Shown: piece by piece, positions 23,801-35,876 of the stretch
Numbering within the stretch: position 1 is the first letter of the stretch
Layout of the letters: every line of letters begins with the position of its first letter
Source of the DNA: Coptis chinensis
Lineage: Eukaryota > Streptophyta > Magnoliopsida > Ranunculales > Ranunculaceae
Direction of reading: 5' to 3'
Length of the DNA stretch: 64,000 nt
Assembly (NCBI GenBank): GCA_015680905.1
Contig: CM027382.1
Coordinates: 8,219,501 to 8,283,500, forward strand
Program-made: the position numbers and the translations under genes
The notes under the pieces: generated by a model
Database searches by the model: none
Seen by the model: only the letters and a program-made list of their open reading frames with translations
What the model was told of the DNA's origin: nothing

Positions 23801-24361
23801 AACACTTGGGTACGACAATAACAGCGAAAGCAACAAAGAATTCACCCCCAGCACATGACTGAAGAATAACTCTCTTTGCGCAGAGAACATGACCGTGTTC
23901 GTCAATAAGCTAAGAGACGGCAAATGGCTGATGAACAACGAGCCCTTGAACGAGAATGAAATCGCAAACGAATATGTGCTTACTATCGGCGCCGAAGAAA
24001 CATTGTTCTTTGTCGTTAGTTCAAAAACATCATAGTCGCGATTTCTCACATGTTCATAATTGTGGTTTTCAGTTCACTACCCCCAGTTAGTTGGTGGCAC
24101 TCGCAATAGATTTTTCAATAAGCCCCAGCAAGCATGTATGCACGGATGCCAATTTTGGTAACTGAATTTTAATTTGTGTAAAGTTTGTGTATGGAGTTGG
24201 CAGAAAGTGGGATGTATATGGCCAATGCCCAAACAGGAGAACTTTTGTTGGTTTGAACTAGATATTAAAATAAGAGAGAATTTGTTGTAAGGTCCCAAGC
24301 GTGGAATTGCAATTTAGAATTTCATGTGTAATCTATTTTTGTTCCCTCCTAATTTTTGAGG
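20886..24361. other. Long spacer without a supported gene
   Basis: About 3.5 kb of AT-rich DNA. 22040-22270 looks like a plant mRNA leader (AAACCCTAGGAG) followed by a possible short coding piece and a GTAAGC donor at 22324, but no product is recognisable. At 23770-24040 the plus strand encodes an Arg/Gln-rich, repeatedly interrupted segment (KRRQMADEQRALERE is its core). It resembles the basic N-terminal region of Helitron replicase-helicases, though this is weak. ORFs on the opposite strand here are shadows. Confidence 0.4.
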
Positions 24362-26380
24362 TACGAATAGGGGATAATGTGAAGTTTGGTTTGCCTATGG
24401 TATTCACTACTACTATGCTTCCTTGGAGTGTTCTTGAGTTTGGGGGTTTGATGAAGAGTGAGTAGCATAATGCAAAAGAAGCTATTCGTTGGGCTACTGA
24501 TTATCTTCTCACTGCTATTGCTTATCCTGGAACCATTTATGTTAGGGTTTTAACTTTTTTCTCATTTGAGTTTTTGACTATTTAGTACCACGAACTTTCG
24601 CTTTTTTTCCTAAATGGTACCCGAATTTTGTTTCTTGCCTATTCGTACCTCGAAGTTTCAATTTAGTACCTCAGTTAATTTTCCATCCAATTCCGTCCAA
24701 TTTCACTAACGGCGTTAGCACTATTCACACAGCACTATTATGTGAACAATGTTTTTCCAAAAATCAAATTTTGAACAACAAAAAAACACTATTCATGTGA
24801 ATAGTTTTTTTTTTAGAATCTTAAAAATAAACTCTTTAATGAAAAATAATAAAAAATACTATTCACATGAACAATGTTTACTATTCACGTGGATGTTTTT
24901 TTTTTTGTGTAATAATCTTTAATCAATCTTTTAAAAAAAAACTATTCACGTGAATAGTAAAAACATTGTTCACGTGAATAGTGTTTTTTAATTATTTTTC
25001 ATTCAAGAATTTATTTTTAAGATTCTTACAAAAAAAATATTCACGTGAATAGTGTTTTTTTATTTTTCAAAATTTGATTTTTGAAAAAACATTATTCACG
25101 TGAAGAGTGAAAACACTGTTCATATGAATAGTGCTGTGTGAATAGTGCTAACGCCATTAGTGAAATTGGACGGAATTGGATGGAAATTTAACTGAGGTAC
25201 TAAATTGAAACAAATTGAAACTTCGTGATACGAATAGGCGAGAAACAAAGTTCGGGTACCATTTAGGAAAAAGAGTGAAAGTTTGTGGTACTAAATAGTC
25301 ATAAACTCTACTATTCTCATTTCCACATTGCTCTACTTTTCAAATCTTGAAGTAAATGTGGTTCTTTTGTGAACAATTTTGTCCTAAAAATGGAAAATTT
25401 CTCCCCAGTTTGAAATTTATTTTGTGCTCAATGTTTTTTATTTATTTATTAAGGAACTAAGTTTTCTGTTGGACAATTATGTTGGGTAGGTTGGTGATGT
25501 TAATAAGGACCATGCTTGCTGAGAGAGACCAGAAGATATGGATACATGAAGATCAGTATTCAAGATAGACAAAATTAGTCTTGGGTCATATGTAGCTGCT
25601 GAAACTGCTACAACACTAGCAACTGCTTCATTTGTCTTTAGGAAAACTAATCCCTCTTACTCCAGGCTTCTAAGCAGAAAAGCTATCGGTGTAAGAAAAA
25701 ATGTCTTTTCTTTCTCTATGTTTTTTTTTGTTCTGTTTTTGACTTTCTTTAAAACTTTACTCATTATAAGTTGAATTTCAATGTGGGCTTCATAGGTATG
25801 TGGATCCTCTGATAAGTACATAGGAGCTTATAGTGATGGTTTAAAATCATATGTCCGCCCATTTTACTGCTCTTATTATGGTTACCAAGTAAGCAGCTAT
25901 CCATCCATAGTTTATTGAATGTAGTTTCTGAAGGGTTTTGTTCTGATTAGTTTTTCAATTTATTGAAGGATACGATGAGTTGTTATGGGGTGCTGCATGG
26001 TTGCACAAAGCAACTAAAAATCAACTTATTTGAAGTATATTCAAGTTAATGGACAAACACTTGGTGTTGATGAGTCTGATAATACATTTGGCTTGGATAA
26101 CAAACATGTTGGAGCAAGAATTCTCCTCTCTAAGGTCCAAATGCCGATTTTTTTTTTATATATTAATTAAATATTTCATTCAATAATTTAGTTTTAACTT
26201 TGAATTATATGTTACTAACTTACTAAAGCATTGCACTTTTCAGGTATTTTTGGTTCAAAAGGTGCAATCTCTTCATGATAACAAAGGGCATACAAACACT
26301 TTCATGTGTTCTCTCTTTCCTGGGGCCTCATTTTCCCAAGTCCAATACACTTCAGGCCCTCTTTCTTTCTATAAGAGTTA
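24362..26380 (+). pseudogene. GH9 endo-1,4-beta-glucanase, internal exons
   Basis: Five exons of a plant cellulase-type gene are readable. 24362-24546 has [20 protein letters not shown]. 25491-25688 has VGDVNKDHAC. 25796-25888 has SSDKYIGAYSDGLKSYV. About 25969-26134 has LLWGAAWLHKATKN. 26244-26380 has VFLVQKVQSLHDNKGH. The family cuts beta-1,4-glucan in cell walls. Damage: a TAG in exon 1 (MKSE-stop), TGA replacing the Trp of CWERPEDM and a second TGA after DMDT in exon 2, and a 1-bp loss in exon 4 at about 26013. Both ends of the gene are absent, including the His and Asp/Glu catalytic blocks near the C-terminus. A MITE fills the first intron. Confidence 0.88.
24568..25313. mobile_element. 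Long inverted-repeat MITE (about 746 bp) in GH9 intron
   Basis: The left arm starts GAGTTTTTGACTATTTAG and the right arm ends CTAAATAGTCATAAACTC plus 5 bases. The arms are complementary for over 200 bp, with shared blocks such as GGTACC and the CCGTCCAATTTCACTAACG/CGCCATTAGTGAAATTGG pair. A 9-bp TTCTCATTT stands on both sides (24559-24567 and 25314-25322), which would fit a Mutator-type target duplication, though the 5 extra bases on the right leave the exact end uncertain. The centre holds many TTCACGTGAA-type palindromes. No ORF. Confidence 0.75.
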
Positions 26381-28235
26381 GTACCTTTACAATGAGAATT
26401 ATTCATTTCTGAATTTTTTTTGCCTTTTTTTCATTTGAGTCCTTTGTTGATTTTCCGAGTCCTTTTTTTATTTGTCATATATCCAATTTCAATTCAGGGC
26501 TTGGATTATTTCTGAGTGTATTTGTACCAATGTCGTATTGTCATATAAGCTATCAATGCACCAAATCATTAGCTAATCAATGCACTAATCACCAAATCGA
26601 AGATTGTCGATGTTTTATATATTGATTTCCATGCATGCCACCATTACCATTGTTTTAATTAGGAGAGAAAAGATTCAGGTACACAATTGATTAAATCCCT
26701 ATTTTCTTCACCTTTAACTTTGGTTGTTAAATTAGACCCCTCAATTGATTATGTTAATTTTTTTTCTTTGATTATTAAACAGTTAAAAGGAGAATCATTG
26801 TGTACTATAAAATCTTACATCATCTTCCATCGTCTTGGATTAATTTAGCATTAGCAACACGTTATAGATTGAGTATGATTGTTTTCTTTTGATGTTGAAG
26901 AATTGTGGACTTGGCTGGACTAATGTGCCAAATGAACTATTAGGATGACTTGGTTGGTCAAACGTATCTAAGTTTGGCCATTAGAAATTGCACAATGTGA
27001 TGGTGTTCATATATTTTATTTTTGTTTTAGATTTATTTCCATTGATTGTTAGCATATCTCAAGGTATGAAATTTGTGATTTTAAATTTATAATGTGGCTG
27101 TTTATGGAAGCCTTCATATTAAGACCAGCCTAAATGTGATTGTTAAGTTGCGACTTCGGTAGACGAGTTATAACTGGAGAATAATATTAATTGGAGTATA
27201 TACTAATATGCTATGTTTTTTTCAGGGTGTGATGCTCACAACCAATACTAAAAAGTGGTGGGTTGTAATTTCTAGAAAGAATAGAGCATCAAAGATTAAA
27301 ATAGTATAAACAAATGCAAACACGGGGAGGGGCAAAGTTTCATTAATAATGCAACTCTTCAATTCCCTCTTTTTCTTCTTTATTTTCTTTGTCTAAAAAG
27401 AAGTGATCTTTCTTCTCCAAAAATGGAGGTTGATCCCAAAAGTAAATAAATAATTTACGAAGAATAATGGAGGTTCGCAAGTAGAACGCAACAAACATTC
27501 CAACGTAAGATTTTTTTTTCTTTCCTTTTATCTCTTTCTGATTATTCCATTAGTTGGATTTGTAATAGATTTGTTTTTTATGTGTTCGGTGATTGTTTGT
27601 AATTGAATCCGCTTTTGAATGATTTCATATTATTGTCCAAAGCAGCTGATTCTTTCATTGTTTAATACAAGTCATTATATAGACACTTTTAATTGCTATG
27701 CAGTTAGTTTGTACTTCAGACGTTGGTTTGTAAACCAACCATAGATGGAGAGTAAGTGGCATAGTGAAGGAGGTATATATGGCCGCATTTCGTTTGCGAG
27801 AGGGTTCAATGGACCCCTCCAATGGTCTTGACCACTAAGTTGCCTCCAATATTTTGCTATGCTGCATTCTGCTACGTTCCGTTCTTCAGTTAATGTTGAG
27901 AGGTAGTCATATTATTTGTACGGTAACTAAACGAGGAAATTAAATGCAATTTCGTAATTAGAGTTTTCTCCTTAAACCAACTCATACTTATATTGTGCGT
28001 ATATTTCAATATTGAATTTCAAAACTTTGAAAACAGTAAGAGATATCTAACATTGTATAAACATAATGGAAACCAACTACAAAAAGTAATAATGTATAGC
28101 TCCTCCTTCGTCCGTGTTAGTTATTCCATCTTAGGAGTAGGGATCATAAGACAGACTAAAAAGTTGCACCTCTAGACAGAGCTAGACACAGAACAGGTTT
28201 TTCCTCAATGTAGAGGCCTTATGATTTCCCTGGGT
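26381..28235. other. Spacer after the GH9 fragment
   Basis: AT-rich DNA with no recognisable coding sequence. The remaining GH9 exons that should follow 26380 are not present. A TTTCAG at about 27222-27227 precedes a short open piece with no match that I can name. Confidence 0.45.
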
Positions 28236-28735
28236 ACTCCCAATATTGCAAGTACTGATAGATATTGGGTCTACCAAATGGCCTTTTCTAATAGAGCGGC
28301 ACTCAATCAATCCACTTCATATCGATTTTCATTGACAGGCTGGGAAGAAAGCTACAAGAGAATCCTACTTACTTATATTGTACACCTAGGGGAGAAGCTT
28401 CTTAAAGAATGCTCGCCTCACTGGGTAGCAAAGTAGGGGCTTACTTCCAGACTAATAAGCTAGGATAGCCGCTTGGCTCTCTTATGCTCCCAAGATCGCG
28501 AGTACTGATAGATATTGGGTCTACCGAATGGCCTTTTCTAATAGAACACTCAATCAATCCACTTTCATATTGATTTTCATTGATGGGCAGGGTGAAAGCT
28601 ACAAGAGAATCCTACTTACTTATATTGTACACCTGAAGGAGAAGCTTCTTAAAGAAAGCTCGCCTCACTGGGCAGCAAAGTAGGGACTTACTTTCAGACT
28701 AATAAGCAACGATAGCCACTTGGTTCTCTTCTACT
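28236..28735. repeat. Tandem duplication, period 250 bp, two copies
   Basis: The block AGTACTGATAGATATTGGG begins at 28251 and again at 28501. The copies agree through CTACAAGAGAATCCTACTTA and GCTCGCCTCACTGGG to the GACTAATAAGC block. Differences are a few substitutions and a 3-bp indel. Base composition is less AT-biased than the surroundings, and the sequence has an organelle-like look, but I cannot demonstrate a mitochondrial source. The ORF in copy 1 is not preserved as a gene in copy 2. Confidence 0.7.
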
Positions 28736-28814
28736 GGATTGATACCTATTTTTAAAGGGGGATCGAGCTGCACTACCCTTACTCAACTACCAAACTACCA
28801 GTAGTTGCATAATT

Positions 28815-29170
28815 GCATTAGACTGACAAGAAGGAAAAATAGCTGCCATCTAGCTGCTAGGATAGGGAAGGGTAACTACTCAGACTAGGGGAAGCAGCAA
28901 CTAAGTTCTGAACCAGCTCTCTAATTTGCACACCAACTTCTAAAAGAAGAGCTAATACCATTTAGTTGCTAGGATAAGGAAGGGAAACTACTAAGACTAG
29001 AAGACACTAGGGGAAGCAGTCAACTGAGTTCTGAACCAGCTCCCTAATTTGCACACCAACTTCTAAAAGTATCATTCACTTTGATCTTAGCTTGAGTTAC
29101 GTTAGACTGACAAGAAAGAAGAAGAGCTACCATCTAGCTGCTAGGATAGGGAAGGGTATAACTACTCAAA
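28815..29170. repeat. Irregular tandem repeat, three partial copies
   Basis: The core TAG(C/T)TGCTAGGATA(G/A)GG begins at 28851, 28963 and 29135. The first two copies are followed by GGGGAAGCAG, GTTCTGAACCAGCTC and TTGCACACCAACTTCTAAAA. The spacing of 112 and 172 bp shows later indels. It is contiguous in style with the 250-bp duplication just before it, so both may come from one source. Confidence 0.65.
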
Positions 29171-29203
29171 ATAGTGAGTAAGTTGTAGCTTTGAGGGCAT
29201 GCT

Positions 29204-29856
29204 CTATGAAGCACGGACACTAACATGGATACGACATGACACGGACACGCAGACACGGCATAATTCAAAAAAGTAGGACACGGATACGTCATGGACACGT
29301 TAAAAAGAATTATATATATATAGGAGGGATACACCCACATTCTTATGCGCACATTATAGCCATATGCCCATATATATATATAATTGAAATTTAACATTCT
29401 CCACCAAATTTTAATCAAAATATGAACACTAGTTTTGAACATGTCCAACTCTAAAATATTAAACAACAACATACATGTCCAATAATGCAAGTTAATGCCA
29501 AAGAAAGAAATAAGAATTACAGAAGATTTGTAACAAATATATATAAAAAGGACTTGGCAATCATCAAGCGCAGTCGTGCATTGTGCCTCATTTTTCTTAT
29601 TTCAAGAGTGAAATAAAACCCCTACCCAAGTTGTGTATTCTTTTAAGTATTTTAATCACTTTTTAAAAAATAGGAATAAAATATAGGTTTGTCCCCATGT
29701 GTCCCTAGCGTGTCCATGGAGTGTCAGAAATTCTAAAAATTAATTAATAAATCCGACACTCCAAATCGAGTATCGGACACGTGTCGGGGAGTGTCGGTGT
29801 CTGATATGTGTCCGACATGGATACGTTGCCCATAGAGGAGTGTTCGTGCTTCATAG
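29204..29856. mobile_element. TIR element / MITE (653 bp) with 8-bp target duplication
   Basis: The left end CTATGAAGCACGGACACT and the right end AGTGTTCGTGCTTCATAG are inverted repeats with one mismatch. The element is flanked by GGCATGCT at 29196-29203 and 29857-29864. An 8-bp duplication is typical of hAT elements. The ends carry arrays of GACACG/CGTGTC around GGACACG. No transposase is seen, so it is non-autonomous. Confidence 0.75.
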
Positions 29857-30210
29857 GGCATGCTATCAATTCATTAATTTAACTATGACTGCTAATTATC
29901 AATCATTAATTTAATTTGATTGTGGCTATTAGATGGTTCAAAGCAGTTTGAAATTTTTTCCCAAGTAAAAGATCATACTCGCTAGCATGGCGTTGGATGA
30001 GCTTTTCTTTGAATTATTTTTATTACATTACATGATTAACCGATACATTTTCTTTTAACTTTGCTTTGACTTTACTCTGATAATATTTTAATATGATAGA
30101 TAATATTTTCTTTGACTTTTCTTTGTTGAGGGTTTATTTATGTATCCCGAGGGGTTGATAAATAATAAAGGATGTTAGTTTTTCCACCAAAGGAAAATAT
30201 ATATGTTAAT

Positions 30211-30348
30211 CATGTCACCATTTTATTAATCTGATAATGATGCTTATAGAAGTCTAATGGTTAGAACCCCAATTCAAGCATGTGCACCATTTTATTAATC
30301 TGATAATGATGCTTATAGAAGTCTAATGGTTAGAACCCCAATTCAAGA
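30211..30348. repeat. 69-bp perfect or near-perfect tandem duplication
   Basis: The block CACCATTTTATTAATCTGAT... ending CCAATTCAAG occurs at 30216 and again at 30285 with essentially no differences. The duplication is therefore recent, or an assembly artefact. Confidence 0.8.
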
Positions 30349-30631
30349 GATGCTAAAATTGTTGAATACGCTTGCAAGTAAGCGTAGTTGCACTGGTGAA
30401 GGTCAAGAGAAGGCTGACAAGAAGATTATAACTCCCGAAGTATTTGTAGTTCCTATACTTACTGGACAAGTACCTAACTCACAAGAGATTATAACACTAT
30501 ATATGAAAATGTCAAAAGTCATAGAAAGTAAGTGTGTTCATATTATGTTAATAGCTTCAAGTCATTTCATTTTACGTGTAATCATAATACTAGACTCATG
30601 TAACTCTAACAAATTTATGTTGATTCAGTGT

Positions 30632-30770
30632 GATCCACAAAGATGCTCTAATTGGTATGTTCACCCAAATAGAAGTCCTTGCTACCACAAAGATGCTCTA
30701 ATTGATATGTTCACCCGAATAGAAGTCTTTGCTACCATAAAGATACTTTAACTTGTATGTTCACCTCTAC
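30632..30770. repeat. Three tandem copies of a ~49-bp unit
   Basis: The unit CCACAAAGATGCTCTAATTG followed by a TATGTTCACCC / ATAGAAGTC / TTGCTA block occurs at about 30636, 30685 and 30734, the last copy being diverged and shortened. A 141-codon frame (30326-30751) reads through two copies. Its first 65 residues are not repetitive but match nothing I recognise. Confidence 0.65.
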
Positions 30771-33699
30771 TTGATGCTCTTTTTCATAAAGTGAAATAAA
30801 GGATCAAATTGATTGCAAAAAAGTGAACAAACTGATAGAATACTTGGATTTGGAGAGCTGCTTTATTTGCATCATGAGAAACTACTACGAAAGTCGAAAG
30901 AAGAACATGTAAGTGTCTAATGCACAAATGCAAATCAACCTTGAAGGAAGCTTACTTTATCTTAGATAATGCAGTTATTGTTTCATATTTAGTGAAAGTT
31001 GTATCATGAATTCCCATTCCATAACTAGGAGATGCAATATGTGCTTTCTACTTTTGATTTTTCATAATTTGAAAACCTAGGCTTTCTATTGGATTGTGTG
31101 TTTGTATGGCTTCTCATGCAGAATGAATCCCTTTTGGCTCTCCAGATATATATTGTCCCATTTCATATTATTCCTTTCCATTATTGACTATTTCAATTTC
31201 AGTACATGAGTTTGTGTGTCACTTTTCAATTTCCTAATAATACTTGCTTCAAAACTATTTTGGATTCTTCACAACACGTTCTTCCTCATTTTGGCTTTAT
31301 GGAAATTAATCAATTATCTATAAAATTTGTCAATACAAGCACAAGAAAAGTTGTTTGACATTGATTTTTCCTCAACTAACTGTACTTTGTATTTTTATGT
31401 GATTGTTCTACTATTTTCCCATATTCTAATAGTAAAAACAGTTTGTCAATTAATCTTATTATGTTTGCAATGATTATATGCCTCATTTCGCTACCCATAG
31501 ATTAGAATTCAAAAGACCAACATAAATTATTATTGTTAATATATGATATCAAAGACTAATGTAATTAGCCATTAAAGCAAGTAATGTAATTGAGAAATAA
31601 CATTAAAAGACCATCTCGTGGGTTAAACGGGTTATTTCTATTTAGTCTATAGGGTTAAACGAAGTTAAAAGACCATTCTTAATCTTTCCTTGGCAATAGT
31701 TTCTTGGAATTCCGTAGACTAACGAATTATTCAACTTTAATAAATGGTGAAAAGAATAAATTTTAGCATTGGGAATGTTTTATTAAATAGTTTTCTTTGT
31801 TTCTTTGTTAGATGTGGATGTCTTAACCGCTGAAGTAGATGTAAAAGTGCACATGAACATGAGTTCATGGGATTTACGCTAAAGCTTTGGCTTTTTGAAT
31901 AATTCTTACACTGACCTTCTCTAGTATGACCAGAATCACAAGGCGTGTCAGCTTTTAGTCTTTCAACCTCTTCTAGCAAGTTTTCATGGTTTCTCTTTCC
32001 TCAATGGTGAACCACCCCTAGAATCCTTTGAAAGCAGTATATCTATTTAAGGTAATTATTTCTCATTAGTTGTTCTTTCAAAATGTAATCCCCATTGGCC
32101 ATTGTTGAGGAACTTTGAAGGCAAATTGCCACCTGTTAATTCTTTATATCATGGTTGACTTGAAAGAGCAACATAATTTGCAAAATGTCGTTAAAGTGAG
32201 CTAATAAAATGGTAGTGCGTGCATTCATTTAGTTCTTTTGCATTCTTAGTATCTGGATTTATTGTGATTACTTTATTGAATTATTGCTCTTTTTTATATT
32301 AGTCTTTTGTTGGACAATGTCGGTACTTATTGGGCTTAATTTGAATTGTTTGTGAAAATCATGTACTTTTAAAAATTTAGCACTATATTTTTGGAATTTG
32401 ATACCGAGATCTATTCTTGAAGCTTTGCCAAGTTTTTCTTGCCATTTGTTATCGGCCATATAGCCCGACATAACCACTTTTGCTATCATTGATGTCGGTT
32501 GAGTTCTCGATTCACTTGATGTCAAAGCAAAGAAGGTTGGAATGGAAACTAATCATGAGGTACAAAAAGGAACATCCCACAATTTCTTTATAAATGATCT
32601 ATTGTCTTTTTCTTTTCTGCTTTATATAATGATGTAGCTCTAGATTGAGTTTCATTTTACAGTTTTGGGATGGGCCACTCTCCCCGATTGAAGTTCTCTT
32701 TGTTAGTGCTTCTTGGGATGACATTGGCATTCCAAAGAACTCGTGGTTAGGCTAGACATCTTTGGCAGGTACATCTCGAATCTCCATCATGATAAAACAT
32801 CATTAATATCAACAAAGGCATCACCTTATCATAAATGTTTGCTTATATCTATTTATTGTTCATTGTTTCATGACCGTTCTTTATTCATAGGCTTCTAACG
32901 AGTGTGTGTTGCTTCTACAAAGAGCTTTTATAGGGGACTCAACACTCTTGAGCAGAGAAAGAGAACATAGGCTAAAACCTTGGCTTTTAGAATCCGTTTC
33001 TTACTAGCCTAGCAGCGGTTAAGGCGAAATTCAAAAGTGAGACATGGCAACCCAACTTTTCAAGTAGCTTACGGGTAACAAGCCCTGTTAACACCGCCGC
33101 CCTCCTCTAAGAAAATAGTTGGGGCGTGGGTCTTCTGATGATCCTCCAGGTTCAATGAAGCTAGCACCAACTGATGATTGGAGTTGAAACTGGAGAATGA
33201 GGGTCACGTTTTGCATAAGGCCTTGAGAATTTGGGTCAACCCAAATATTACCTCTTAGATATGTAATTTATCTCTTAGCCTAGACGTAGATTGGATTTAG
33301 TCTGTAGAATTTGGGATATCCAATCAGGTGACGTACTGCCATTCAAGTATTGGAAGCGGTTTTGATTCGTATCCAAAGCTTGGAACACTTTATTTACCTA
33401 AAACTATATGGTGGTTGTAATTAATACTCTACATCATTGGTTGTAATCATAATTGGTGAATAAAACAAATTCATGTAGCAAGTCCGTGTACTTCTCGCAT
33501 GGTGCTTGGTGTCCAAGTTCTAAAAAAATGTTGGGCTCCTCTAATCTTACTTATAACGCAACCAAATTGATAAGGATGGTCATGTTTGTGACTAAATCAT
33601 GGTTGAAGCAATGTTTTCATTGTACATTTTATTAGTATAGATAAAAGATGTTTGAAAATTTGGCAAGGAGAGCTCTAGATTTCTATTGGATTGCTTTGC
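30771..33699. other. Spacer with weak exon-like pieces
   Basis: Mostly AT-rich DNA. At about 32662-32754 a piece after TTTACAG reads FWDGPLSPIEVLFVSASWDD and ends in a stop after SWLG; it could be a lost exon but I cannot assign it. Minus-strand ORFs at 31737-31979 and 32268-32525 have no recognised motif. No RNA genes seen. Confidence 0.4.
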
Positions 33700-33980
33700 T
33701 AAATGGTTTGCAGTTGAAGTTTGAACTTGGAACACTTTTGATACTTCAAATGCTTATAGCCTTATACATACATTACCGTGTTTCTTGGTTGTTTGCAGAT
33801 TGCTTAAACATACCCAAATCCAAAATTTAGCTAGCACTATCAATATTAAGGTTGGTGCTCTTTGGATTTGGAAAAGCATTTGTACTCATTGTATGAAACT
33901 CGCATTTCTAGATTTAATCAATGTGAGTTCACAGTCATTGCAAATTTTGTCCAATATCTTAATGCTTAAGAGCATTTGAT
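33700..33980 (+). pseudogene. Possible F-box/LRR (FBD-type) protein fragment
   Basis: The plus strand reads FLDLINVSSQSLQILSNILM followed by a stop in place of the expected continuation. It has the leucine spacing of plant F-box/LRR proteins (a repeat of the type L-x-L-x-x-V-x-V-S-S-x-x-L-x-x-L-L-S-x-C). Upstream pieces in two frames (from 33710) are also leucine-rich. The identification rests on one repeat and is weak. It could equally be chance in AT-rich DNA. Confidence 0.3.
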
Positions 33981-34873
33981 TTTCTACAATGTGGAGCCAA
34001 TTAATTATGGAATTGATGATCCCTACCTTGTTATTGCTTCTGTAAAACAGTTTCAAATCATAGGTATCTCCAAAGGTTATTTTTGTTTCCTTTGATTATT
34101 TGAGCTAGATGCTTAGTGAAGTGTATGACCACCATGTCGAGATGCATTTTTGGTGAATATAGCTTCTTAGTTTTGATATGGATGCTATGGTTTCATTATC
34201 ATTGGATAGCACTTGGTGTTGTAGCAGAAAATCCGAACTTTTGTTTATCAGGATTTAGGAAACCAGTGGATATATTTGACGTGCAAACATACATGTTATA
34301 ATGCCCTCAGACTTATCTTCCATGCCAAATGTAGATCACGAAGAGAAAAGATAGTAAATTCTTGAAGAGAGAAGCGTTACCATAAGGAAATTCATTAATC
34401 AAATTTACTTGGACTCATCTTTGTTCATCTTGATTTGTTTGTGGAGTTGAAAAGGATTCACAGATTCACTTGCATACATGATTACATCTCTATTAGGTCA
34501 GGGTTGTATTTTGATCTGCTTGCATCCTGATTTTTAGTTATTTTTATTATATTAGCTTTTGATTTGGAGTCGCTAACGTGGAATAACTTCTCTATCATAT
34601 GCAGCACATCTTTTGCCCAGAAGGTTAACAAATGGGCTTATGCATTAAAATCAAACAAAAGACTACGTTATTTGGGTTTAAAAAGCAAAAATAATTTTAA
34701 AACCAAAAATCAATTATACATGAAATTGTTTATTATTTATTTAAAAGTAAAGAGTTGTAATTCAAAAATCAAATCAATACATATATTATTTATTAACATT
34801 AACAATCAATGTACATGTATTATTTTTTCAAATGAACTTTGGGCTTTTGGATCATTAACTATCAATATAACAG
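33981..34873. other. AT-rich spacer inside the putative Helitron
   Basis: No supported gene. Several ORFs exist because the strand has few stop-prone triplets, but none has a recognisable motif. The segment lies directly left of the Helitron-type terminus. Confidence 0.4.
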
Positions 34874-34904
34874 GCCCGACCGTAGGTCGGGCTTAAAAGC
34901 TAGT
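34874..34904 (+). mobile_element. Helitron-type 3' terminus
   Basis: A perfect 8-bp stem, GCCCGACC / GGTCGGGC, with loop GTA (34874-34892) is followed after 7 bases by CTAG at 34900-34903 and then T. A short GC-rich hairpin roughly 10 bp before a CTRR end, inserted 5' of T, is the defining 3' end of Helitrons. The 5' end (TC...) was not located, so the extent to the left is unknown. It may include gene fragments captured upstream. Confidence 0.65.
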
Positions 34905-35876
34905 GGTAACAATTATCAAACATCCTCAACTTTCTATTAAAAATAAAATATCGAATAACCTGTATCAAATATAAATCTTACAAAAACACACTCAACTATG
35001 GCTAGTACATAAGGGAGCAGTCCACAAGGAGAGGTTATATTTGCCAGGAAAAACATAGCCTTGATAATTTCAGAGCTCCTTCCCGTGAACAAGTCTTGTA
35101 CAAAACTTCAGAGCTGTGACATGGGAAGGAGGGCCTGGAAGAACTCTTTTGTATGATAATTCTTAGTGAAAAGATTGCACTAAATTATAATGACAAGTCC
35201 CTTAACAGTATCGCTGTGATTTGAGGGATTGAAAACTGAAAAGAACATGTAAATTAATGTTTTATTGGTATTCCAGAGATTAATTTTCGCCCTAACCATA
35301 TCACAATTGGAACTTGGAGTGCACTGATAGCCTGATACGTTCTGTAGACTCTGGCTTAAATACGTCCTGGAAACAGATGACACATTTTCCACGACTACGT
35401 CCGCACCTTGTATTAACTAATAAGCAAATGAGTTACCAAAAAACAAAACTATTAAGCAAATAGATTGCAGCAGGAAAATTATGCTAATAAATTATTGTAG
35501 TTGTAGATATTTAGCTGTAACAAATTATTGACAGGCATTAACAAGAAACAGGATACTCTCGATTGCAGTTACCTAAGCTTTGGGACACAAAAGGAAGGGA
35601 CCAAACGAACTATTTGACGCGCATTCCTTGCACTAGAAATGCCTCAAACTTCTTTTTCACTCGTCATTTCTTCATCTCTTCATAATGATTAGAATTAACA
35701 GTTAAATGTATCAAATGGACATCCAATACAGGAAGCTATATATGTAACTGTTCAAGCACAAGTAGCACAAAAAGAAAAAATAATAATTGTAACAGGTTGT
35801 TGGCGTATACTTCGACCAGATACACCATCAGGTGCCCAAACTCACCCGCATTCTTCGCCTACCTTCGGGGTGTGAC
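34905..35876. other. Spacer left of the second copia element
   Basis: No gene is recognised. The last 70 bases before the LTR are less AT-rich (CACCATCAGGTGCCCAAAC) and open on the minus strand, but too short to identify. Confidence 0.45.

Noticed and set aside
23780..24049. 89-codon minus-strand ORF
   Set aside because: The plus strand of the same interval has the Arg/Gln-rich coding-like pattern. The minus ORF is Ser/Leu-rich and motif-free.
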